From CAYVMN01 sp964452575 (lineage in GTDB: Bacteria; Desulfobacterota; DSM-4660; Desulfatiglandales; Desulfatiglandaceae), in contig CAYVMN010000096.1 of assembly GCA_964452575.1 (NCBI GenBank), forward strand, positions 1 to 17,236: 17,236 nt of DNA, written 5' to 3'. The notes under the pieces were generated by a model. It did not search any database and was not told the DNA's origin. It saw only the letters and a program-made list of their open reading frames with translations. The number at the start of each line of letters is the position of its first letter. Position 1 is the stretch's first letter. This document shows positions 1 to 7,360 of this stretch, in pieces. The translations under genes and the position numbers were made by a program.

Positions 1-246
1 CGCCGGTTCTGAGTCTCTCTCATACTCAGCATCCCCATCCTGGGCCTAGCCCCGCCCTTTCAAGGTCTTTTCGGACTTGAGGATGCGGCGGAGAACTGAT
101 CTGCGGCGGTGAACCCATGAAGCTTGTCGAATAAAGATGATTGTTCCCTGCTTCCCCGGCGAACGCCTATTAAACATTAAAGGCGTTCTCCGGGGGCGTA
201 GAAAACTGATATAACATCGTGGACCTTAACTTCCCATCACGGTCTC
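1..246. other. Non-coding stretch, no gene recognised
   Basis: I see no protein with recognisable family features in either strand here. The only structure is the long hairpin at 154-195, described separately. The stretch precedes a series of gene remnants and is probably intergenic or eroded DNA. Confidence 0.4.
154..195. repeat. Long imperfect inverted repeat (hairpin)
   Basis: The arms are 154-168 (CCCCGGCGAACGCCT) and 181-195 (AGGCGTTCTCCGGGG). They pair over 15 bp with one mismatch. The 12-base AT-rich interior can add a further TTAA/TTAA pairing. No T-run follows on either strand, so this is not a canonical intrinsic terminator. It could be a REP-like element, an mRNA-stabilising hairpin or a protein-binding palindrome. 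Whether it recurs elsewhere in the genome cannot be seen here. Confidence 0.6.
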
Positions 247-450
247 CTACAGTGTGGAGACCATGTCGGAATATTCTTGGTGAATCAAGCCGCTGTCAGA
301 TTCATATCCTTCCTTCAGCATCGCCTCCTTTTCATGCTCAGAGAAATACACCATTTTCCTAATCCCACTCGGCCACGGACGATCCACCAGGATCCTGGTG
401 CCATCTTGGGGGCCTGGCTTCTCATAGGCTCGTTTCAGCCAAATTTGCAC
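247..450 (-). pseudogene. DUF488-family N-terminal fragment
   Basis: A GTG start at 450 follows a good Shine-Dalgarno (GGGGAGG). It opens a reading frame whose first 30 or so residues match the DUF488 N-terminus: IWLKRAYEKPGPQDG, then RILVDRPWPSGI, where the family has a VDRLWPRG motif. After about residue 33 the similarity ends. The frame continues with 35 unrelated-looking residues (starting MVYFSEHEKEAML) to a stop, giving 67 aa against about 115-150 for the family. This looks like the intact 5' end of a DUF488 gene joined to other sequence by deletion. DUF488 proteins have no firmly established function. A short expressed protein cannot be excluded, but the truncation and the decayed neighbours argue for a remnant. 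Confidence 0.55.
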
Positions 451-604
451 GACCCGCCTCCCCGGAAGGTCTCCGTGCTGAGAAAAAAAATGATGCTAAG
501 GAGATTTCACACTGACGACCTCGTAGAACCCCTTCTTCACAATCCGGTCACATACTATCCCAACAAGACGGAAATACCTGATAGACCCCGTTTACTCTTA
601 AAGG

Positions 605-1260
605 GCGTCTGCTTGGGCCTGATCCCATCCTGAGTGCCTCAATGGTCACCGTCCATGCTACCACATGAACCCAAGAGATTCTGGATCAGCTCCCCGAGGC
701 AGGAGGTAACGATCTGCGCAAGAACCGGAGCATCTTCAACAACATTATCCTTACCAGCACAGGGGCTGGGAGGCCTTAGGGCTGGTGATCCCTGAGATAA
801 AAGGATCGGTTTCATGGCAGCGTCGGTGAGAATACCGATAAATACGGGTTCCATTGTGATTCTCGTCTTGAATATCCAGGATGAGGATCCTGAAAATGGA
901 GTCAACTCGCACAAGATAAACGACATTTATCGGAGGGCTGCAGATGGGTATTTGAGTCAATATATCTCTTATACGGAATCCCAGAATGTCTCAGCGGACA
1001 TCAGTGGGGCAGTCTCCGCAGCCATCATAGAGGGGAGGGAGGCCCGCACACGCACGGGTCAGGTCAAGGTTAATCTGGGCCGGGCCTGCAGATTGGTTAC
1101 AAAGGGACAAGCTGTGCCTCAGATGGACTCTTCCACCCTGGAGATCCCTGTGACCCAGGTCGTGGTGTACGGCTGGTATGACAATGAACTGGGCTCTTTC
1201 TCCCACATCTTGGGAGAAACGACCATCAGGATCGCAAAGGGTCTCCTGACCCAATCATAA
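605..1260 (+). pseudogene. Decayed glyceraldehyde-3-phosphate dehydrogenase (C-terminal part)
   Basis: Three reading frames in succession encode consecutive pieces of GAPDH. Positions 642-767 give MVTVHATT, a TGA stop at 666-668, TQEILDQLP, then DLRKNRSIFNNIILTSTGA. Positions 773-805 in another frame give ALGLVIPEIKG. Positions 814-1260 in a third frame give SVRIPINTGSIV, SYTESQNVSADISG and YGWYDNELGSFSHILG. These are the helix and strand landmarks of the GAPDH catalytic domain in the right order. The NAD-binding half and the catalytic-Cys segment (S-C-T-T-N) are not found upstream. One nonsense codon, two frame changes (near 768-772 and 806-810) and the missing N-terminal half mean no functional enzyme can be made. 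The 814-1260 frame is open for 148 codons but is only the tail of the protein. Confidence 0.8.
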
Positions 1261-1282
1261 TCGGAGAATGACATCAACCGGG

Positions 1283-1510
1283 CTATTCCTCTAATTCCAC
1301 TTTGAGAGACAGGAACTTCAGCATATCCTTCAGAGCGATCACTCCTACGAGCTTCTCGCCGTCCACCACCATGAGACGGCTGATCCCTGTCCGGTTCATT
1401 TGTGCCAGGGCCTTTGTGGCATCCGTGTGTACCGGTATTGTATTCTCTTCTGAACATCCGTCTGCTATCTCAGCCACCGTCACTTGACCTGAGAAAGACG
1501 CCCCTGGAAA
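1283..1510 (-). pseudogene. CBS-domain C-terminal fragment
   Basis: The open frame encodes one CBS motif: TVAEIADGCSEENTIPVHTD, then ALAQMNRTGISRLMVVDGEKLVGVIALKDMLKFLSL, ending VELEE. This matches the last CBS repeat at the C-terminus of CBS proteins such as the M50 (site-2-protease-like) metalloproteases that end in a KDLLKFLSLKLELE-like tail. CBS motifs work in pairs and bind adenosyl ligands. Only one is left, with no protease domain. The frame closes upstream at 1511-1513, and the adjacent response regulator overlaps it by about 14 nt. The likely reading is a deletion that joined the regulator's 3' end to the tail of this gene. The parent family beyond 'CBS protein' is inferred. Confidence 0.6.
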
Positions 1511-1880
1511 TTAGTGATTCAACATACTCTATGATATCTGTTGTTGATGAGGATCTTTTTGATATGAAATAATCCGCGCCAGCCTGTGAAGCCGCCTCTC
1601 GATACTGTAATGAGTCGTAACTTGTCAAAATAATGATGAAGATATCAGAGTACAATTCTTTTATTTTCTTGGTAACCTGTAATCCGTTCTCCCCGGGAAG
1701 CCTGATATCCATGAAGATAAGCCCCGGAGGTCGGCTCTTTGTCATAGAGAGGGCCTCTTTTCCATCACCCGCCTCTTCGATACGCATAGATGGAAATCTC
1801 GAAGTCAAAATCCTTTTGAGGGTCTGACGAAACAGCTCGTTATCTTCCACTAATAAGACATTTAGCATCAGTAAATCCAT
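1470..1880 (-). CDS. Receiver-only response regulator
   Basis: This is a single phospho-receiver (CheY-like REC) domain of about 136 aa. From the ATG at 1880 the acidic pair is E12/D13, the phospho-acceptor is D58 (in FMDIRLPG), the switch Thr is T86 (in ILTS) and the conserved Lys is K108 (in FISKRS). All catalytic receiver residues are present. No output domain follows: the frame ends soon after the last helix, and its final residues (RSSDGG) run into the CBS-fragment sequence, so an original C-terminal part may have been lost. The start is uncertain: GTG 1898, ATG 1880 and ATG 1868 are all in frame and none has a clear Shine-Dalgarno. The gene is divergent from the NarL-type regulator at 2091, with no kinase nearby. 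It may act by phosphotransfer or be a decaying gene. Confidence 0.7.
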   Translation of the reverse strand: MDLLMLNVLLVEDNELFRQTLKRILTSRFPSMRIEEAGDGKEALSMTKSRPPGLIFMDIRLPGENGLQVTKKIKELYSDIFIIILTSYDSLQYREAASQAGADYFISKRSSSTTDIIEYVESLISRGVFLRSSDGG

Positions 1881-1990
1881 GAATTTTGATCTGATCACAC
1901 ATGATAAAGTAAGAAAAATTCATTTCAAGAAAGATATCCAGCCAAGAAGCGCTCCGGGCTCATGAGAGAACCGGGCGTCATTACTTGGAC

Positions 1991-2019
1991 TTTACTCCAA
2001 AATGCCGACATGGTATATA
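1991..2019 (+). promoter_or_regulatory. Candidate sigma-70-type promoter for the NarL-type regulator
   Basis: A -35-like TTTACT (1991-1996) is separated by 17 nt from a -10-like TATATA (2014-2019), placing transcription start near 2026, about 65 nt before the ATG at 2091. Each hexamer matches consensus at 4 of 6 positions, so this is a moderate prediction from spacing and context only. Confidence 0.35.
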
Positions 2020-2090
2020 GGGTCAAGAATGTATTTTTGATGGGATGACTCTTTAATCGGAAATCATTACATGACTCAGGAGTTCTTTAC

Positions 2091-2747
2091 ATGAAAGAGA
2101 AAAAACGCGTCTTTATTGCTGAAGATCATGCAGTTCTCAGACAGGGACTGCGGTCGTTGTTAGATGCCAGTGGTGAATTCGAAGTGATCGGCGAGGCGGA
2201 GGACGGAGCGGATGCCATCCGTCGTATTACAAAGAGCAATCCTGATCTTGTCTTGTTGGATCTCAGCATGCCGAGGATGGACGGCATTTCGGTAATTAAG
2301 GATCTTAAAAGGAGATACCCTGATATCAAGATCCTGGTTTTGACCATGTTCAAGACAGAAGAATATGTTCTCGAGGTATTTAACTCTGGTGCTGAAGGTT
2401 ATTGCCTGAAATCCTCAACCTACGATGAACTTTTGATGGGTATACGGGCGGTTTTGTCGGGCAAGCGATTTATCAGTCCCGAGATCTCTGATAAGGTGCT
2501 GGAAGGATATCTTGAAGGGCAAAAGACCATAAGACAAAAGTCGTCTTGGGATACGCTCACCCAGAGAGAGAGAGAGGTTCTTAAACTGGTGGGGGAGGGG
2601 TACAAGAATAAAGAAATTGGGGATTACCTGTGCATCAGTGTAAAGACAGTGGAAAAACACAGGGCCAATATCATGCAAAAATTGGACCTTCACACAGCGT
2701 CAGCTCTAACCGCTTATGCGGTTGAAAGAGGTCTCGTCACAAGATAA
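2091..2747 (+). CDS. NarL/FixJ-family response regulator (REC + LuxR HTH)
   Basis: This 218-aa DNA-binding response regulator is activated by phosphorylation from a sensor kinase. The receiver domain spans about residues 6-120, with acidic E11/D12, phospho-acceptor D57 (in LVLLDLSMP), T85 and K107. A linker leads to a LuxR-type helix-turn-helix at about 150-215, with LTQREREVLKLVGEG and the recognition segment ISVKTVEKHRANIMQKL. Length and architecture are typical for the family. The ATG at 2091 has AGGAG eight bases upstream. It is transcribed away from the receiver-only regulator, and no histidine kinase is in the window, so its signal and targets are unknown. Control of the distant nicotinate cluster is possible but nothing in the sequence shows it. 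Confidence 0.93.
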   Translation: MKEKKRVFIAEDHAVLRQGLRSLLDASGEFEVIGEAEDGADAIRRITKSNPDLVLLDLSMPRMDGISVIKDLKRRYPDIKILVLTMFKTEEYVLEVFNSGAEGYCLKSSTYDELLMGIRAVLSGKRFISPEISDKVLEGYLEGQKTIRQKSSWDTLTQREREVLKLVGEGYKNKEIGDYLCISVKTVEKHRANIMQKLDLHTASALTAYAVERGLVTR

Positions 2748-2961
2748 TCTGATAATAGCTATCCAGATTCTGCAATTTCTTTATCCTCGGCGGTGAGTTC
2801 TAGGCGCGTTTAAGGAGACTCTTCGATTGGCCGGGCAGGAAGATTCAAGGTGAAACATCTTGAGCCCTGTGTTATAGAACGGGTATCGGTTTCTATTAAA
2901 CTATCAGGAATTGGCAGGGGGCGGCGAACGTGAAACCGGTGGTGAATGCCTGGAGAGGGTT

Positions 2962-3738
2962 ATGGAGCAGGGGGACTATTACGACATACTGGGAGTGGAT
3001 AGCAACGCGAGTTCTTCACAGATCAAGGAGGCCTATCGGAGGCTTGCCCTGCAATATCATCCGGATCGAAACAAGGAAGACCCGGCAGCAGCCGAAAGGA
3101 TGAAAGAGATAAATGAGGCCTACGCAGTAATCTCGGACCCCTCAAAAAGGCGGCAATATGATTCTCTGAGACAGACCTACGGATCGTCTGCTTATGGCCA
3201 TTTCAGGCAGAGTTATTCGGAGGAGGATATCTTCAGAGGCTCCGACGTCCGGCAGGTATTCGAGGAGATCAGCAAGGCATTCGGCTTCAGGGGTTTTGAT
3301 GACATTTTCAGGGAGTTTTACGGTCCGGGGTACCGGAGCTTCGAATTCCGGGGAAAGGGTTCTCTTGGGCAGGGGTTTTCGCTGGGCGGGAATCTGGGGA
3401 GAGTAATCAAGTACCTCTTGAAGAAGTCGTGGGGCGTGGAACTCCCTGAAAGAGGAAAAGACCGGTACGACAGAGTGACCATCTCGCCTGAGCTGGCAGG
3501 GACAGGCGGCAAGATAAGGTACACTTACAGAGTAAAGTCGAAGGAGCTTCTGGTGAACATCCCTCCGGGAATCAGAGAGGGCCAGCGTATCCGCTTAAGA
3601 GGGATGGGGGATAGCGGTAAGGGTGGAGCTGAAGCTGGGGATCTTTACGTAGAGGTTCGTATCAGAAGCCCCTTTTCCCAGAGGATTAGAGAGACGATGA
3701 AAGGGCTATGGCCTAGGCTCTTTAAAGGCAGGTCCTGA
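2962..3738 (+). CDS. J-domain co-chaperone (DnaJ/CbpA-like, no zinc finger)
   Basis: This 258-aa cytoplasmic Hsp40 stimulates DnaK ATPase activity. The J domain lies at residues 5-68 (YYDILGVDSNAS, with the HPD motif at 33-35 in YHPDRN). A Phe/Gly/Ser-rich linker covers roughly 75-145. One DnaJ C-terminal substrate-binding module follows at about 165-235, including LLVNIPPGIREGQRIRLRG and GDLYVEVRI. The Cys-rich zinc finger is absent. At 258 aa it is shorter than DnaJ (about 375) or CbpA (about 306), with one C-terminal beta module instead of two. I chose ATG 2962, which has GGAG six bases upstream. The frame is open from a TTG at 2911, but that extension (MAGGGERETGG...) precedes the J domain and is probably untranslated. 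It converges on the transporter operon. Confidence 0.88.
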   Translation: MEQGDYYDILGVDSNASSSQIKEAYRRLALQYHPDRNKEDPAAAERMKEINEAYAVISDPSKRRQYDSLRQTYGSSAYGHFRQSYSEEDIFRGSDVRQVFEEISKAFGFRGFDDIFREFYGPGYRSFEFRGKGSLGQGFSLGGNLGRVIKYLLKKSWGVELPERGKDRYDRVTISPELAGTGGKIRYTYRVKSKELLVNIPPGIREGQRIRLRGMGDSGKGGAEAGDLYVEVRIRSPFSQRIRETMKGLWPRLFKGRS

Positions 3739-3814
3739 CGCCTTGGCCTGTGGGAAGGCTTGCCCCTCCCTGGTCTCCAGACGAGAGAACAAGGAAATAG
3801 GTGCCATCATATTC

Positions 3815-4684
3815 TTATCTTTTCAGGAGTTTGCTGCCATAAAGTCCGGTGGGTTTGATTAGAAGTATAATTAGCATGATGGCAAAGGGGGCCATCTGGG
3901 CGAGAGGGGCATATATTAGTGACCCAAGAGAGATCACCTGCCCAACGATCAAGGCCGAAACGAGCGTGCCCTTGATGCTTCCGAGTCCTCCAATGATGAC
4001 GACCATGAATACGAAGGCCAGCACCTCTAGCCCCATCTGAGGATCAACCATGATCAAGGGGGCGTGAAGGCCGCCTGCAAGCCCCGAGAGAGTACCGGCT
4101 ATGATAAAGGTAAAGGTAAAGAGCCTGTAGACGTTTATTCCAAGGCCCTCCACGTGGTCAACATCTTCGATCCCTGCCCGAATCGCTTTTCCGGTAATCG
4201 TTTTATTCAAGAAGGCCCAGATCCCAACATATACGACAATTGAGATCAGAATAACGATCAGTCGATATATGGGAATCAAGGTGCCCAGGATAGTCATCTG
4301 TGCATCCAGGGGTGAAGGGACCGGACGCGGTACAAGCCCCCAGACATACTTAATTGCGCCTACACCTGCGATCAGAATCCCGAAAGAGGTTATCATGGTA
4401 AAGGTTATATCTCGCTCGTAGATGCGACGAAAGACAGACCGCTCGACCCCGAGACTGACAACTCCGGCAGCAAGCATCCCTCCAAAAGTGCCGACCCATG
4501 TATTTCCTGTAACGATAAACAGGGTATATGTGATATAGGCCCCGACCGCGTAATAGAGAAGTTGATCCAGACTGATTATGCGCATGAGCCCGAAACAAAG
4601 AGAAAGTCCGATGGCCAGCAGGAAGAAGATGCTTCCTATGCTCAATCCAAAGATGATACCAGATATCAGTAACTGCTTGTCCAT
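3815..4684 (-). CDS. livH: Branched-chain-amino-acid-type ABC permease, LivH family
   Basis: This 289-aa inner-membrane permease subunit of a HAAT-family (Liv) importer has about eight hydrophobic segments starting at residue 6. It carries the LivH-type features: an N-terminal GLSIGSIFFLLAIGLSLCFGLMRI-like first segment region, the cytoplasmic coupling-loop motif TGKAIRAGIEDVDHVEGLGI, and the late segment FVFMVVIIGGLGSIKGTLV. Length is normal. ATG 4684 lies 23 nt after the livM stop, with GGAAGG upstream at somewhat long spacing. It is the last gene of the five-gene operon. Liv-type permeases also carry urea, amides and aromatic carboxylates, so the name does not fix the substrate. Next to the nicotinate cluster, a pyridine carboxylate is a reasonable guess. 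Confidence 0.92.
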   Translation of the reverse strand: MDKQLLISGIIFGLSIGSIFFLLAIGLSLCFGLMRIISLDQLLYYAVGAYITYTLFIVTGNTWVGTFGGMLAAGVVSLGVERSVFRRIYERDITFTMITSFGILIAGVGAIKYVWGLVPRPVPSPLDAQMTILGTLIPIYRLIVILISIVVYVGIWAFLNKTITGKAIRAGIEDVDHVEGLGINVYRLFTFTFIIAGTLSGLAGGLHAPLIMVDPQMGLEVLAFVFMVVIIGGLGSIKGTLVSALIVGQVISLGSLIYAPLAQMAPFAIMLIILLIKPTGLYGSKLLKR

Positions 4685-4707
4685 GGGTCTTGCCGCCTTC
4701 CAGATAG

Positions 4708-5667
4708 TTACCCGGCTGAACCTCCCTTTCTGGAAATCGCTCTCTTTAGAACTGGTTCAAGGGTTCCCCAAATCCCCTTTTCGCCTGCCAGCATGATGAA
4801 GACTAAAAGCAGGCCTATAAATAGCTCCCAGTTTGCGACAAATCCACTGATCAGGTCTTTCATGCCTGTATATGCGAAGGCCCCTACGATGGGGCCATAG
4901 AGCGTACCGACCCCCCCCAGCAGAGTCACAACCACCGGGTCGGCCACCCGTGCGGGACTTGTTATCTCTGGGCTCACAAATCCGAAATAAACCGCATATA
5001 AGGCCCCCGCCAGGGCCGTAGTAGTGTTGGCGATAATGAATGCAAGCCACCTGATTCTGAAGCTATCGTATCCTAGGAATTTCAGTTTATCCTCGTTAAT
5101 TTTGGCGCCAAGGCAGGCCGCGCCGTAAATAGAGTCAATCATGTGCTTGTAAAAGGCCCAGACCGCAAGGGCGACCAGAAACACAAAGATGAAGAATTCA
5201 TTTGGCTTGCCCAGATCCAGTATCGGCGTGGACGTCATCTTGGTCAGGAACCACAGGCCGTTGTCTCCGTGAGTTATGGGGGCCAGGATTTTTTCCATCA
5301 AGTAAAACATGATCACTGCGAGTGCCAGATTCACAAGGGCGAAATAATCACTTCTCAGGCGCACAAAGAAAGGCCCGACGATCAGGGTCACAAGTACGCC
5401 ACCCAGGATGCCGACAATTATGCCCAGATACGGATTCGTGCCGAAATAGTAGAGGTAAAACGCGGTTGAATAGGCACCGACAGCCAGATATGCCGGCTGT
5501 CCGAACGAAATAAAACCGACGTTGCCCAGCAGGAAATTGCAGCCCAGGGTGTAGATAGAAAAGATTATGATTTCATTGGCAAATGGAAGAGGCAGAAACA
5601 CCCTGACCATCACCAGGAAGAAGAATGCCACTAAAAGGCCCCACCACCATTTGAGCATTCTCACCAT
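4708..5667 (-). CDS. livM: Branched-chain-amino-acid-type ABC permease, LivM family
   Basis: This 319-aa inner-membrane permease is the partner of LivH. It has multiple hydrophobic segments, the LivM hallmark NVGFISFGQPAYLAVGAYS (about residues 49-67), the segment RSDYFALVNLALAVI, and the coupling-loop motif GAKINEDKLKFLGYDSFRIR. The C-terminal GGVGTLYGPIVGAF motif is typical of the family. ATG 5667 has AAGGA at good spacing. A 101-nt gap separates it from livF upstream, the longest gap in the operon, and that gap holds a small inverted repeat (5684-5709) that may modulate expression of the two permeases. The heterodimer with LivH would form the channel. Confidence 0.93.
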   Translation of the reverse strand: MVRMLKWWWGLLVAFFFLVMVRVFLPLPFANEIIIFSIYTLGCNFLLGNVGFISFGQPAYLAVGAYSTAFYLYYFGTNPYLGIIVGILGGVLVTLIVGPFFVRLRSDYFALVNLALAVIMFYLMEKILAPITHGDNGLWFLTKMTSTPILDLGKPNEFFIFVFLVALAVWAFYKHMIDSIYGAACLGAKINEDKLKFLGYDSFRIRWLAFIIANTTTALAGALYAVYFGFVSPEITSPARVADPVVVTLLGGVGTLYGPIVGAFAYTGMKDLISGFVANWELFIGLLLVFIMLAGEKGIWGTLEPVLKRAISRKGGSAG

Positions 5668-5683
5668 TGAAATTTCCTTTTAA

Positions 5684-5709
5684 TATATGCTCGCATCATT
5701 TGGCATATA
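5684..5709. repeat. Inverted repeat between livF and livM
   Basis: TATATGC (5684-5690) and GCATATA (5703-5709) are perfect 7-bp complements with a 12-nt spacer, lying in the 101-nt gap just upstream of the livM Shine-Dalgarno. An mRNA hairpin here could tune or process the transcript between ATPase and permease genes. The stem is AT-rich and short, so it may be chance. Confidence 0.3.
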
Positions 5710-5768
5710 ATCGGGGTCACTCCAGGAATGTCATCATCACACGTTCGAGCAGAGCGTATTGAGGGCTG

Positions 5769-6461
5769 CTAGAGGTACTGCTCGCATACATTGTTTCTTA
5801 TATCTTCATGGTCGACGATTTCACTCACCACCCTTCCCTCTTTGATGGCATATACCTTATGGGATATGGAACTTACGAGAGAAAGGTTCTGCTCTACGAG
5901 CAAGAGCGTGGTGCTCTTGGTTAATTCTTGGATAACATTTCTCAGATGAGAGACAATACTGGGCGCCAGTCCTTCCGTGGGCTCGTCGATCAATAACACC
6001 CCAGGATTTCCGATGATCGCCCTTCCGATCATCAGCATCTGCCGCTCCCCACCGCTCAAATAACCCCCTTTGCGGTCGAGAAGGCCTTTTAAGGCAGGGA
6101 AATACCCCATTACTTTTTCCCAGTTATAGTCCTTGGTGGCATAGCTTGCGAGTTCAAGGTTTTCCCTGACAGTCAAGTCCGAAAAGACTTTCTTGTCCTG
6201 CGGGACGTATTTTAGTCCCATCTTGGCGATATCGTAGGGCATGATGCCGACCAGACTCTGATTGTTCAGGCTTATGGACCCCGAGGTTGGTTTCAGGAAT
6301 CCTCCGATGGTCCTTAGCAGGGTGGTTTTTCCGGCCCCGTTACGGCCGACACAGGACACCACCTCGTTCAAAAAGACCTTGATCGATACGTCAAAAAGGA
6401 CCTTTGATTCACCATAGGAAACATTCAGGTTTTCGACTGTCAAAGTTGGGTGGCCGGGCAT
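5769..6461 (-). CDS. livF: ABC transporter ATPase, LivF family
   Basis: This 230-aa nucleotide-binding subunit hydrolyses ATP to power the Liv-type importer. From ATG 6461 the Walker A is GRNGAGKTT (39-47), the Q-loop Gln is Q88 (in YVPQDKKVF), the signature is LSGGE (135-139), and the Walker B is VLLIDEP (155-161) followed by TEGLAPSI, which is characteristic of LivF. Length matches the family. I preferred ATG 6461, which has GGAG six bases upstream. An in-frame start at 6509 would add 16 residues and abut the livG stop (6519). It sits directly after livG, as expected for the ATPase pair, and is cytoplasmic on the inner face of the membrane. Confidence 0.92.
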   Translation of the reverse strand: MPGHPTLTVENLNVSYGESKVLFDVSIKVFLNEVVSCVGRNGAGKTTLLRTIGGFLKPTSGSISLNNQSLVGIMPYDIAKMGLKYVPQDKKVFSDLTVRENLELASYATKDYNWEKVMGYFPALKGLLDRKGGYLSGGERQMLMIGRAIIGNPGVLLIDEPTEGLAPSIVSHLRNVIQELTKSTTLLLVEQNLSLVSSISHKVYAIKEGRVVSEIVDHEDIRNNVCEQYL

Positions 6462-6518
6462 ACGGTACTCCACATATTTACATGCCGATGCGATTGGGGC
6501 CAAACGCACGGTTGTCTT

Positions 6519-7295
6519 CTATTTTTCCGGATGATCAATCTGCCAGTAACTCTTACGCACCGCCGGCGCCTTGAGGCACTCCTCGCAAGGTCCGTCGGCA
6601 ATTACTCTCCCTTCATGCATCACGGTCAGCCTTTCAATAAAATCCTGGACTTTGGATATCTTGTGTTCAACGATCAAAATCGTTTGCCTATGGGCATGTC
6701 TTCTAAGAATTTCAAGTATTCCTGCTATTTCAGCCTCGCTCAATCCGGCCAAAGGTTCGTCAAGCAGAAGAACTTTGGGCTCCGCCAGGATCGACATGCC
6801 GATCTCCAGTCGGCGCTTCTCGCCGAGGGAGAGCTGCCTGACCACTCTGTTAGAGACGTTATGAAGATCAAAGGTTTCAAGACATCCCGCTATTTTTTCC
6901 TCATTTCTGTGATATTGACGGGTAGTGAAAAACATATGGGAAAGGGACGCCTTCTTGTAGGCCCTAAAAAACGAAAGGATCAGATTGTCCATTACAGTCA
7001 GGTCGTCGAAAGTGGAGGTCAGCTGAAAGGTCCGCATCATTCCCATGGCCACCCTTTTCTTGGGTGACAGCCTAGTTATCTCTTCCCCTTTGTAGAAAAC
7101 GGATCCTTCGTCCGGCGCGTAATAGCCGGTGAGCAGGTTGAAAAACGTGGTTTTTCCGGCGCCATTTGAACCGATAATTCCAGCGATCTCATTTTCATGT
7201 AACGTGTAGTCTACCTGATTTACTGCAACTACCTCTCGGAATTTCTTGGTTACGCCATTGGTTCTGATTATTTCAGGACTCGCACTGCTATTCAC
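6519..7295 (-). CDS. livG: ABC transporter ATPase, LivG family
   Basis: This 258-aa nucleotide-binding subunit pairs with LivF. The Walker A is GSNGAGKTT (42-50), the Q-loop is Q91 (in RTFQLTSTF, the LivG-type RTFQ), the signature is LSLGE (156-160), the Walker B is VLLLDEP (175-181) followed by LAGLSEAE, and the switch His is in VEHKI. Two starts are credible. GTG 7295 has GGGAG nine bases upstream and gives the usual family length. TTG 7364 overlaps the stop of the binding-protein gene (TTGA), which would suggest translational coupling and adds 23 residues with no family match. I chose 7295. Confidence 0.92.
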   Translation of the reverse strand: MNSSASPEIIRTNGVTKKFREVVAVNQVDYTLHENEIAGIIGSNGAGKTTFFNLLTGYYAPDEGSVFYKGEEITRLSPKKRVAMGMMRTFQLTSTFDDLTVMDNLILSFFRAYKKASLSHMFFTTRQYHRNEEKIAGCLETFDLHNVSNRVVRQLSLGEKRRLEIGMSILAEPKVLLLDEPLAGLSEAEIAGILEILRRHAHRQTILIVEHKISKVQDFIERLTVMHEGRVIADGPCEECLKAPAVRKSYWQIDHPEK

Positions 7296-7360
7296 AATAA
7301 GATTCTCCCGGAAAGCTGCCCCCGGGGCCGAACCACGGGGCTCCAGGGGCAAAAAGGTTG

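Noticed and set aside
277..633. 118-codon plus-strand ORF
   Set aside because: No family features. It lies opposite the DUF488 fragment, whose start has a good ribosome site, and runs into the GAPDH remnant in a different frame.
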